Assembly: GCA_028819345.1 (NCBI GenBank)
Contig: JAPPLW010000099.1
Coordinates: 120,299 to 184,298, forward strand
DNA: 64,000 nt
Reading direction: 5' to 3'
Source of the DNA: a bacterium
GTDB lineage: Bacteria > Actinomycetota > Acidimicrobiia > Spongiisociales > ZC4RG35
Within the stretch, counting starts at the first letter, position 1. Each line of letters opens with the position of its first letter. Shown here in pieces: positions 56,131 through 63,910 of this stretch. Made by a program: the position numbers and the translations under genes. The notes under the pieces are model-generated. The model saw nothing but the letters and a program-made list of their open reading frames with translations, was not told where the DNA came from and did no database searches.

Positions 56131-57183
56131 TTAGCTCTGGCTACCCCGCATGTTGCGTTGGGCCCGGCGGGAGCTTTCCAGCACCATTTCGAACAGTCTC
56201 TCCACGTAATCCGGGTCGAGTTGGGTGAGGAGGGCCTCCTCACGCACCACCTCCAAGAGCTCGGCCTCCCGGTCGGGCACCTTCACCGGCCAGCCCTGTT
56301 CGGCCTTGGCCCGGCCCACCTCCAGGCTCAGCTGCCGCCTGCGGGCCAGCAGCCGGACGATCTCCCGGTCGACCAGGTCGATGCGGTCTCGGAGCCGGCT
56401 GATACCCAACTGCACCATCAGGTCGGCGAACTCGTCCAGGGTCAACTGCCGCGGGCCTTCGGTCTTGGCCGCCTCGGGCCGGGGATGGACCTCCACTATC
56501 AGGCCGTCCGAGCCCACTCCCTGGGCGGCCAACGCCAAGGGCGGCACCCGCGTCGCGCCCCCGGAGGCGTGGCTCGGATCCACCAGCACCGGGAGGTGGG
56601 AGATCTCCTTGAGTTGGGGGACGGCTGTGATGTCCAGAGTGTCGCGATGGCCGGTCCCGAAGGTGCGGATGCCCCTCTCCACCAGGATGATCTGATCGTT
56701 CCCTTCGGCCATGAGGTACTCCACCGACCACAGGAACTCGTCGAGGGTGGCCGAGGGACCCCGGCGAATCATCACCGGCTTCCCGGAGCGACCCGCCACT
56801 CTCAACAACTCGAAGTTCTGCATCGAGCCGTGATGGATCTCCAGCAGGTCGACCAAGTGCCCCGCCTCCTCCAGTTCCCGCTCCTCCATGATCGGCATGG
56901 CAACCGGTAGACCCACCCGCTTGCCGGCCTCGGCCAGGAGCTTGGCCCCTTCGAGCCTCAGACCCCGGAAGAAGTAGGGAGAGTTGGCCTGCCGGTAGGT
57001 GGCGGCTCGGAGGATGGAAGCGCCGCCGTCGGCCACGGCCTCCGCCACGGTGTTGATCTGTTCTTCACTCTCCACCGCGCAGGGCCCGGCAATGACCGGG
57101 AACGGATCGCGTCCAAACCTGGTGCCTCCCACCGTCACCACGGTGGGCTTCGATCGGCTTTCCTTGGTTGCTTGTCTCTCCAC
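56131..57183 (-). CDS. aroF: DAHP synthase (type I-beta) with C-terminal chorismate mutase
   Basis: Entry enzyme of the shikimate pathway fused to the branch-point enzyme for Phe/Tyr. Residues 1-255: PVIAGPCAVESEEQI, ATYRQANSPYFFRGL, HHGSMQNFELL, MIRRGPSATLDEFLWSVEYL and LPVLVDPSHASGG are the DAHP synthase core. From about 259 to 350 an AroQ-type helical domain (ISRLRDRIDLVDREIVRLLARR, then KVPDREAELL) forms chorismate mutase. In the Bacillus fusion the mutase is N-terminal; the C-terminal order is the rarer one. GTG start with GAGG seven bases upstream. Preceded by a Tyr/Phe leader and terminator. Confidence 0.93.
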   Translation of the reverse strand: MERQATKESRSKPTVVTVGGTRFGRDPFPVIAGPCAVESEEQINTVAEAVADGGASILRAATYRQANSPYFFRGLRLEGAKLLAEAGKRVGLPVAMPIMEERELEEAGHLVDLLEIHHGSMQNFELLRVAGRSGKPVMIRRGPSATLDEFLWSVEYLMAEGNDQIILVERGIRTFGTGHRDTLDITAVPQLKEISHLPVLVDPSHASGGATRVPPLALAAQGVGSDGLIVEVHPRPEAAKTEGPRQLTLDEFADLMVQLGISRLRDRIDLVDREIVRLLARRRQLSLEVGRAKAEQGWPVKVPDREAELLEVVREEALLTQLDPDYVERLFEMVLESSRRAQRNMRGSQS

Positions 57184-57227
57184 TGCCTTACCTCTTTGCT
57201 GTTTGCGCTCGGGAACCGGCGCCGGGC

Positions 57228-57256
57228 AAAAGAAAACCCGGAGCCGGGCTCCGGGT
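57228..57256 (-). terminator. aroF attenuator terminator
   Basis: Minus-strand stem ACCCGGAG (57256-57249) and CTCCGGGT (57243-57236), loop CCCGG, then TTTTCTTTTG. It ends 45 bases before the aroF start. The 5' arm contains CCGGAGCC (57254-57247), exactly complementary to GGCTCCGG (57300-57293) in the leader frame, an alternative antiterminator pairing. Confidence 0.8.
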
Positions 57257-57283
57257 CAGGCGCTCGTCGGTTGTCGGTCCGCG

Positions 57284-57346
57284 CTATGCCCTCCGGAGCC
57301 GGGGCCCGGTAAAGACGAAATAGCGAACGTATCCTTCTGCCTGCAT
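57284..57346 (-). CDS. aroF leader peptide with Tyr/Phe codons
   Basis: A 20-residue peptide (ATG 57346 to TAG 57286-57284). It begins MQAEG, continues YVRYFVF (two Tyr, two Phe within seven codons) and ends TGPRLRRA. The transcript from the promoter at 57357-57386 would start about three bases before the ATG. A ribosome halted at the Tyr/Phe codons leaves GGCTCCGG (codons 16-18) free to pair with the terminator arm; one that reaches the stop covers it. Confidence 0.8.
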   Translation of the reverse strand: MQAEGYVRYFVFTGPRLRRA

Positions 57347-57356
57347 CAGGAGGGAA

Positions 57357-57386
57357 ATATTACCCCACCTCCGGGGGATGTCGCAA
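57357..57386 (-). promoter_or_regulatory. aroF promoter inside the 3' end of lgt
   Basis: TTGCGA (57386-57381), 18-base spacer, TAATAT (57362-57357). The -10 box overlaps the lgt stop codon, so aroF has its own promoter although it is co-directional with lgt. Confidence 0.7.
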
Positions 57387-58286
57387 ATGGTCCTCGCCGG
57401 TTTGGCTCTCCTGGGCATTAGCTAACGGCTCCGCCCCCAAACTTGCATCCCCCTCGGGGGAGACGCTCGGCTGGCGTCGGCGGAACCACCAGAACAAGGC
57501 CACTCCCAGCGCCGCTCCTCCCACCGCACTCACCTGGTTCCAGGTAAACCCGCCCAGCGTGGCGTCGCCCATCCCGAAGCGGAGGGAGTCCAGCACGAAC
57601 CTCTGCACGCCGTACCACACCACCCAGACCGAAAAGAGCTGTCCGTACCGGAGGGGCGCCCGGCGATAGACCAGCCACAAAACCGCCAGCAGGATCCCCG
57701 CGCCCACCATGTCGTAGAGAGCGACGTGGTGGTAGACGCCACAGATCCCGTCCGGGCCCGCCTCGGCAACGGTGCACTCCAGCCCGTTGTGCTGCGGCGC
57801 CAGGTCATACCCGGGCCGGACCTCATACCCCCAGGGAGCGGTGGTGGCCCTGCCCAGGTGCTCGACAATGGCGAGATCCCCGATCCTCCCCACCACCGTG
57901 CCGGTTGCCAGTCCGAAGCTGGCCAGGTCCAGATGGAGCAGGATCGGCAGTCGGCTGCGGCGCAGCCTCCAAAGCCCCACCACGATCCCTCCTACGAACC
58001 CGCCCATTATGGAGTAGTTGCCAACCACCGGATTGAGAGCCGCCCACCCTGCTCCGTCCAACAAAGCGGCGGGCGCGGTCAGAAGGCGAGCCCCCAGGAG
58101 GCCTCCTATCAGAATCCACACGGCCAGAGAGTGAAAACCGGCCGGATCGAATCCTCGCCGTTCCAATAAGCGGACCACCACCCAGAAGCCCGCAAAGAAG
58201 CCCACTGCCGCGAACACGCCGTGGAGAGAAAACTGCAACGGCCCGATGTCCCAGACCGGTATGGGGGGATAGGCGATGGTAGCCAT
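57360..58286 (-). CDS. lgt: Prolipoprotein diacylglyceryl transferase, divergent
   Basis: Attaches the diacylglyceryl group to lipobox cysteines, needed by the lipoproteins in this window. 308 residues, about seven spans: FSLHGVFAAVGFFAGF (the H-G-x family start), SIMGGFVGG and GRIGDLAIVEHLG (Arg134, Glu142). The last has Asp where most Lgt have the Asn of GRxGNF, and the later motif reads HHVALYDM rather than HPSQLYE. Divergent but probably active. The C-terminal 45 residues are hydrophilic. Confidence 0.87.
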   Translation of the reverse strand: MATIAYPPIPVWDIGPLQFSLHGVFAAVGFFAGFWVVVRLLERRGFDPAGFHSLAVWILIGGLLGARLLTAPAALLDGAGWAALNPVVGNYSIMGGFVGGIVVGLWRLRRSRLPILLHLDLASFGLATGTVVGRIGDLAIVEHLGRATTAPWGYEVRPGYDLAPQHNGLECTVAEAGPDGICGVYHHVALYDMVGAGILLAVLWLVYRRAPLRYGQLFSVWVVWYGVQRFVLDSLRFGMGDATLGGFTWNQVSAVGGAALGVALFWWFRRRQPSVSPEGDASLGAEPLANAQESQTGEDHLRHPPEVG

Positions 58287-58429
58287 CAGCCGGAAAGCCT
58301 AATGGGGACCCGCGCCATCGGGTTCGTCCGGCAGCGCGACCTGCTCAGAAAACGGCGGCTAGCCTGACAAGGGAGACGCTCGATCCAGCCAGGGATATGA
58401 AATGACCGAAACACCGGAGGGCGGCTAGC

Positions 58430-59209
58430 GTGACCAACGAATCCGACGGGGTGGCCATTGTCACCGGATCAGCGGGAGGCATCGGCTCTGCGGTGGCGAC
58501 GACTCTCCTGGAAGGCCACCCCCAGATTCGGTGTGCGGCGGTCGACCTCAAGCCCGGCCACGCTTCTCCACTCATCAAGGAATACGGGCCCCACCGTGTG
58601 CTGGAGGTGCTGTGTGACGTATCGAGGCCCGAAGACATCAGCCGAGCCATGCGAGAGGTCGAAGCCTGGGACACACCGGTAGTCGGCCTGGTCAACTGCG
58701 CCGGGATTCAGTTGGCCGGATCCACCGTCGACTTTCCTCCCGAAGATTGGCAGAAGGTACTCGATATCAATCTGTCCGGGACCTTCTATTGGTGCCAGGC
58801 CGCCGGTCGGCACATGATGGACAACCAGGGAGGAGCAATCGTCAATATTTCCTCGGTCTCTGAGTTCTTCGGCTGGCCGCTCCGGGCGCCGTATGCCGCC
58901 GCCAAGGCGGCGATCAGCGCTCTGACCAGGACGCTGGCCACCGAATGGGCCCACCTGGGAATCCGGGTCAATGCGGTGGCCCCCGGCTTCATCGACACGC
59001 CTCTCGCCAGGGAGGCCATAGAGAGCGGCAGGCTCTCCAAGCCCGACGCAGACGCTCTTCACGCCCAGTTGCGCTTCGGATCCACCGCCGAACTGGCGGA
59101 GGCGATCACCTTCCTGCTTTCCCCGCGGGCAAGCTTCATCACCGGGGAGACTCTCAAAGTGGACGGGGGTCTGACTGCCAAGAAACTCGACTGGCCGCCA
59201 TCACCATAA
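58430..59209 (+). CDS. Short-chain dehydrogenase/reductase
   Basis: 259 residues. TGSAGGIG (12-19) cofactor motif, NCAGIQ, catalytic Ser in NISSVSEF, Tyr155 and Lys159 (YAAAK) and the C-terminal ITGETLKVDGG. Substrate unknown. GTG start with GGAGGG upstream. A nine-codon mini-frame (ATG 58402 to TAG 58426-58428) spans that site and might modulate translation. Confidence 0.88.
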   Translation: MTNESDGVAIVTGSAGGIGSAVATTLLEGHPQIRCAAVDLKPGHASPLIKEYGPHRVLEVLCDVSRPEDISRAMREVEAWDTPVVGLVNCAGIQLAGSTVDFPPEDWQKVLDINLSGTFYWCQAAGRHMMDNQGGAIVNISSVSEFFGWPLRAPYAAAKAAISALTRTLATEWAHLGIRVNAVAPGFIDTPLAREAIESGRLSKPDADALHAQLRFGSTAELAEAITFLLSPRASFITGETLKVDGGLTAKKLDWPPSP

Positions 59210-59298
59210 ATGGTTGCCCGGTATTCTCCTTCCCATCCGCACTGCCGGTTCTCTATGGCCCATTTGAGTAGCAAGTTCAACCGATCCAAAGACACAGA

Positions 59299-60705
59299 AT
59301 GAGAGTAGGAGTGGGCCGCGGGGTCATCACGCCGCCGATCGGAATCGAACACGCCGGGTGGGGAGCGCAGGTCCATCATCGAGCGGAGGGGGTGCATCTG
59401 GACCTGTGGGTCACCGTGGTGGTGGTGGAGGGAGAAACCGACACTTTTGCCATCCTCGACTACGACCTGATGGTGGTTACGGTGGACGACTCCAACCGTA
59501 TTCGCAGAGATGTGGCCGGGGTGTTGGGCATCGACCCCTCCAATGTTCGGGTCTCCTTCACCCACACCCACGCGGGGCCGGTGTGGTCGGACTTACTGGG
59601 ACCCCGATCGGGGCGGGAGGGCCACGAACTGGTGCCGGGCTACCGAGAGACCGTCTGGTCCCAGACCCTTGGCGCCACCCATCAGGCCAAAGCGGCACTC
59701 CGTCCGGCCCGGATGGCGGCGGGATGGGGGGAAAGCGACATCGCAGTCAACCGCAGACTCCGGGCGCCCACCGGCGAACTGGTGGTCGGCCAGAATTTCG
59801 AAGGCTTCGCCGACCACCGCGTGCTGGTGGTGCGATTCGACGACATGGACGAGAACCCCCTGGCGGCGCTGGTTTGCTACGCGGCCCATCCCATCATTCT
59901 CGCCTACCAGAACCGTCTGCTCAGCCCGGACTTTCCGGGGGTGGCCAAACGGGTCGTGGAAGAACTGACCGGCGCCGCCTGCCTGTACCTGCAGGGATGT
60001 GCAGGAAACGCCATGACCATCGAGGCTTTCACGGGAGACTTGGGAGCCGCCGAGCGGATGGGGACCATGCTGGGGGCCGAAGCCGCCAAGGTCTTCACCA
60101 GCATCCGCACCCGGCCCACCCGGCGAAGATTCGGTGGCATCGTCGAATCGGGAGCACCATTGGGGATCTGGGTGGATGAACCCCTTCCCGACCGCGAGCC
60201 GGTGATCAAAGTGATCGAACGGAACATCGAGATGCCCCTTCGCCCCACCGAGGAACCCGCCCAGGCAGAGAACCATGCCCAGAGTCTGTCACGGAAGTTC
60301 CTGGAGTTGGAGAAGTCGGGCGCTCCCGCAGACCGGGTCGCGGATGCCCGGTTCCGCGCCCGGCGCGCCATGATCAGCGCCGCCTGGGCCAAACTGGGCC
60401 GAGGGAGGGCTCACCTTCCCACCACCCTGCACGGGATCAGGATCGACTCCGTGGCCTTGGTAGGTTTTCCAGGAGAACCCTTTGCGGAGACGGGAGCGCG
60501 GGTCAGGGAGGCCTCCCCGTTCGAATACACCCACATGGCCGGATACTCGAACGGTATCACCGGGTATGTTCCCACCGCCGAGGAGTTCAAGAGAGGGGGC
60601 TACGAGCCCAACTGGGCGACCGCCTACACCTCCGAGGCAGCTTCTGTTCTGGAGAGAGAGGCCGCCATGCTCCTGCGGGACCTGGCCGACCGCGACGGGG
60701 GTTAA
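59299..60705 (+). CDS. Neutral/alkaline ceramidase-like hydrolase
   Basis: 468 residues similar to the catalytic domain of neutral ceramidases: VGVGRGVITPPIG at the start, FTHTHAGPVWSD (His89, His91), YAAHPIILA, LQGCAGNA and a C-terminal YSNGITGYVPT. No signal peptide and no C-terminal beta domain are seen, so it is shorter than classic secreted ceramidases and may act on another amide. It lies between an SDR gene and a peptide-type ABC transporter. Confidence 0.75.
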   Translation: MRVGVGRGVITPPIGIEHAGWGAQVHHRAEGVHLDLWVTVVVVEGETDTFAILDYDLMVVTVDDSNRIRRDVAGVLGIDPSNVRVSFTHTHAGPVWSDLLGPRSGREGHELVPGYRETVWSQTLGATHQAKAALRPARMAAGWGESDIAVNRRLRAPTGELVVGQNFEGFADHRVLVVRFDDMDENPLAALVCYAAHPIILAYQNRLLSPDFPGVAKRVVEELTGAACLYLQGCAGNAMTIEAFTGDLGAAERMGTMLGAEAAKVFTSIRTRPTRRRFGGIVESGAPLGIWVDEPLPDREPVIKVIERNIEMPLRPTEEPAQAENHAQSLSRKFLELEKSGAPADRVADARFRARRAMISAAWAKLGRGRAHLPTTLHGIRIDSVALVGFPGEPFAETGARVREASPFEYTHMAGYSNGITGYVPTAEEFKRGGYEPNWATAYTSEAASVLEREAAMLLRDLADRDGG

Positions 60706-60765
60706 GCCATAACCGGCCCCGCCTCACCCGACAAGTCGCCTGCAGAAGGCCAGCCTCTCCTAGAG

Positions 60766-61722
60766 GTGGGGAATCTATCGATTTCATTCGAGACTCACTC
60801 GGGGGTGCTTTCCGCTATCGAGGATGTCAGCTTTGTCCTTCACCCCGGCGACATCCTGGGATTGGTGGGGGAATCCGGATCCGGAAAGACAGTGACGGTC
60901 TCCTCCCTGGTGGGGCTCCTTCCCGACAATGCCCGAATCGACGGTGGTCGGGTCCTCTACAGGGGCCAGGATCTGCTGACGCTGTCCGATGGAGAGTTGG
61001 AAGGGATCCGGGGCAAAGAGATCGCCATGGTGTTCCAGGACCCCATGACCTCACTGAATCCGGTGATGCGGGTGGGACTCCAGATCACCGAAGCGCTCAG
61101 AATCCATGGCTTCTCCCGCTCCGACGCCCGGGAGAGGGCCCTGGAACTCCTGGATCTGGTGGGTATCCCCAATCCTCGCCAACGGTATCGCCAGTTCCCC
61201 CACGAGCTTTCGGGTGGCATGAGGCAGCGAGTGGTCATCGCCGTGGCTATCGCCAACCAGCCCGCCGTCCTCATCGCCGATGAGCCCACCACTGCTCTGG
61301 ACGTAACCATCCAAGCCCAGGTCCTGGAAGTGCTGGCGGCAGGCTGCGGGGCAACCGGCGCCTCGATGATCCTGGTCACCCACGACCTGGGAGTGATTGC
61401 CGAAGTCGCAGACCGGGTAGCGGTGATGTACGCGGGCCGGATTGTGGAAACCGGAACGGTCGAGACCATTTTCGAAAAGCCCCGTCATCCCTACACCATG
61501 GGACTGTTCAGCAGTCTCCCCAGGCTGGATGCGAAACTGGAACACCTGCAACCGATTCCCGGAGTTCCGCCAACTCTGGCCGCAAGACCTGCCGGATGCG
61601 CCTTCCACACCCGGTGCGCCTTGTCAGCAGGACGCCAACCGTGCCGCGACCAGGTTCCGGAGTTGGCTTCACTGGGCGGCGGCCAAAGCGGCGCCTGTCA
61701 TTATCTGGCCGAAACCGGTTGA
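60766..61722 (+). CDS. Peptide/nickel-type ABC transporter ATP-binding protein (OppD/DppD-like)
   Basis: 318 residues from GTG 60766. VGESGSGKTVTVSSL (Walker A), LSGGMRQRVVIAVAIANQP (signature), VLIADEPTTALDVTIQAQ (Walker B) and the C-terminal oligopeptide-transporter tail GCAFHTRCALSAGRQPC with its Cys residues. The reading frame is open upstream and would add a fitting PLLEV strand, but no standard start codon stands there, only an ATA at 60709; so the N-terminus is uncertain. Works with the binding protein at 61892. Confidence 0.88.
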   Translation: MGNLSISFETHSGVLSAIEDVSFVLHPGDILGLVGESGSGKTVTVSSLVGLLPDNARIDGGRVLYRGQDLLTLSDGELEGIRGKEIAMVFQDPMTSLNPVMRVGLQITEALRIHGFSRSDARERALELLDLVGIPNPRQRYRQFPHELSGGMRQRVVIAVAIANQPAVLIADEPTTALDVTIQAQVLEVLAAGCGATGASMILVTHDLGVIAEVADRVAVMYAGRIVETGTVETIFEKPRHPYTMGLFSSLPRLDAKLEHLQPIPGVPPTLAARPAGCAFHTRCALSAGRQPCRDQVPELASLGGGQSGACHYLAETG

Positions 61723-61891
61723 GGTCAAAACTGAGGCATCCTTGGGGAGCGGAATCTGAGCTAATGTGGCCTCCGCCTCTTGAAGGTTCGCCCCAGGCCT
61801 GGTTGTCTGACAAGGAATGTCGATGTATCTTGGGCGATTGGAGTCATGGAAGCGCTCAGCCTGTGCTTCCCTAGCGAAACAGGAGAAGAAA

Positions 61892-63862
61892 ATGAAGAGA
61901 CTTAGAGGCCGGGCATTGCTCGGCATCATTGTCGCCTTGACGTTGTTTGCGACCGCATGCGGCGATGATGGTGCGGCCGACGAGGCCGCCGCCGAAGCAG
62001 CAGCCCAGGCCGAGGCAGCAGCAGCAGCCCAGGCCGAAGCCGACGCAGCACAAGCAGCAGCGGCAGCAGCCCAAGCCGAAGCCGACGCAGCACAAGCAGC
62101 TCTGGAGGCAGCCCAGGCCGAAGCCGACGCGGCTCAGATGGCGCTGGAAGAGGCCGAGGCAGCAGCAGCGGCCGGTGGTGAGGAGGCCCAGGCAGCCTTG
62201 GACAAGGCCATGCAAGCAGCTGAGGAAGCCGAAATGGCAGCCATGGACGCAGCCAAAGCTGCCGAAGAAGCACAAATGGAGGCCGACGAATCGCAGAAGC
62301 AGGTCGAAGACGCCCAGATGCAGGTCGAAGAGGCTCAGATGCAGATCGATGAGTTGATGAGCGGAGGCACCATCGTCTTCGGCACCAACCAGGAGCCGTC
62401 GCAACTGGACGCTTTTGCCTCCACCACGGTGAACGACCAAGCGGTGGTAGCCCAGATTTACGAGACGTTGGTCATCCTGGGCCAGGGTATGCAGATCCAC
62501 CAGGGCCTGGCGACTCATTGGAACCAGAGCGCCGACGCCACGGAGGTGACCTTCACCCTCAGGCAGGGCGTCACATTCCACAACGGTGATCCCCTGGACG
62601 CCGCCGTGGTGAAGGCCCACTTCGACCGCATGAAGGGCGACGTGTCCGGATCCCAGACCGCCTTGATCGCCACCAACTTCCAAGACGCCGAAGTGATCGA
62701 CGACTACACCGTCAAGTTGATCTTCTCGGCGCCCGTGCCCGACATCCTGATCGATCTGGCCGCTCCCGGCGCCGCCATCACCAACGCCGCCGCCGTGGAG
62801 GCGCTCGGAGACGACGCCGGTCGCCAGCCGATTGGAACAGGCCCCTTCATCTTCGAGGAGTGGGTGGAAGGAAGCCACATCTCGCTGGTACGCAACCCCG
62901 ACTGGACATGGGGCGCGTTCTCCTTCTATGGCACCACCGGCCCGGCGCGCGCCGAGCGGGTGGTCTTCCGGTTCATCCCTGACGAGCAGGCCCGGACAGC
63001 GGCGCTCTCGACGGGTGAGATCCACTTCCTGGACCTGGTCCCTTTCCAGAACATCGCCCCGCTCGAGGCTCTGGACGGCATCACGGTTGAGGGATTCTCC
63101 CTCCCCGGATTGCCCCAGGTCAACTACATCAACCCCAACATCTCGCCGACCTCCGACATCCGGGTGCGCCAAGCCATCCTGCATGCGGTGGACCAGGACG
63201 CCATGGTCCAGGCAGTGTTCTTCGGTCGTGCACCCCGGGCCTACGGTCCCCTCTCGAGCGACTTCGCCGAGTACGACCCGATCGTAGAGACCTACTACCC
63301 CTACGATCCGGACCTCTCGGTGGAACTTCTGGAGGAAGCCGGATGGGCCCTGGATGACGACGGGATCCGCCGCAAGGACGGCGAGACGCTGAGGGCCCGC
63401 ATCATCGAGAACCGCAGTTGGAACCCCTGGGTAACCCTGTTACAGGCCCAGTTGGGAGATATCGGTTTCGATGCCGAGGTCATCACCCTCGAGGGTGGCG
63501 GATACTTCCAGCAAACCGGTGAGACTCAATACGAGTTGGCCTCGATGGGCGACGTATTCGGGTCCCCCGCAACTCTGAGAAGGGACTTTCATTCCTCCTC
63601 GGTCGGCCCCGGCAACATCAACGTCGGGCATATAGCCGACTCCGAGTTGGATGCCCTGCTGGATGCGGCGTCCACCGAAGTGAACCTCGGCAAGCGCGCC
63701 GAAATCCTCTCGGAGGTGCAGCGCTACATCATGGATCAGGCCTACATAGTCCCGATCATCGAGTTGCACTTCTTCACGGCATTCTCAAACGCCCTGAGCG
63801 GATTCTCGGTTGACGGCACCGGGTTCTACAAGTACTTCGCCGGTGCGTCAATCAGCGGCTAG
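61892..63862 (+). CDS. ABC transporter solute-binding lipoprotein with alanine-rich coiled-coil stalk
   Basis: 656 residues from ATG 61892, AGGAGAAG upstream. Signal MKRLRGRALLGIIVALTLFA and lipobox TAC, lipid Cys23. Between it and the binding domain lies an Ala/Glu/Gln stretch (about 27-150) with heptad periodicity and three near-identical 14-residue units. From about 156 the family-5 binding domain follows: GTIVFGTNQEPSQLDAFAS, VTFTLRQGVTFHNGDPLDAAVVKAHFDRMK, LPQVNYINPN, RVRQAILHAVDQDAMVQ. Substrate is probably a peptide or similar small molecule. The stalk is unusual for this family. Confidence 0.88.
   Translation: MKRLRGRALLGIIVALTLFATACGDDGAADEAAAEAAAQAEAAAAAQAEADAAQAAAAAAQAEADAAQAALEAAQAEADAAQMALEEAEAAAAAGGEEAQAALDKAMQAAEEAEMAAMDAAKAAEEAQMEADESQKQVEDAQMQVEEAQMQIDELMSGGTIVFGTNQEPSQLDAFASTTVNDQAVVAQIYETLVILGQGMQIHQGLATHWNQSADATEVTFTLRQGVTFHNGDPLDAAVVKAHFDRMKGDVSGSQTALIATNFQDAEVIDDYTVKLIFSAPVPDILIDLAAPGAAITNAAAVEALGDDAGRQPIGTGPFIFEEWVEGSHISLVRNPDWTWGAFSFYGTTGPARAERVVFRFIPDEQARTAALSTGEIHFLDLVPFQNIAPLEALDGITVEGFSLPGLPQVNYINPNISPTSDIRVRQAILHAVDQDAMVQAVFFGRAPRAYGPLSSDFAEYDPIVETYYPYDPDLSVELLEEAGWALDDDGIRRKDGETLRARIIENRSWNPWVTLLQAQLGDIGFDAEVITLEGGGYFQQTGETQYELASMGDVFGSPATLRRDFHSSSVGPGNINVGHIADSELDALLDAASTEVNLGKRAEILSEVQRYIMDQAYIVPIIELHFFTAFSNALSGFSVDGTGFYKYFAGASISG
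62027..62152 (+). repeat. Three 42-base repeats coding for the alanine-rich stalk
   Basis: Units begin at 62027, 62069 and 62111, each starting GCCCA(G/A)GCCGAAGCCGACGC and coding for AQAEADAAQ plus five variable residues (two heptads). Divergence is mostly at the 3' end of each unit. They are in frame. Confidence 0.85.
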
Positions 63863-63887
63863 CGGTTGATCGAAGACCGGTAGAAAC

Positions 63888-63910
63888 GGCGCCGGCCTGA
63901 GGTCGGCGCC
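63888..63910 (+). terminator. Hairpin after the solute-binding protein gene
   Basis: GGCGCCG (63888-63894) and CGGCGCC (63904-63910), extended inward by three weaker pairs around a TGA loop. There is no U-run. In ABC operons such hairpins often keep the binding-protein message abundant relative to distal genes. The 90 bases after it contain no gene I can support. Confidence 0.5.

Noticed and set aside
58402..58428. Nine-codon mini-frame before the SDR gene as a regulatory leader
   Set aside because: Peptide MTETPEGG has no biased codons and no hairpin follows; a chance frame is more likely.
62027..62152. Regular 42-base repeats as a CRISPR array
   Set aside because: Units are contiguous, in frame and code for heptads; there are no spacers or cas genes.
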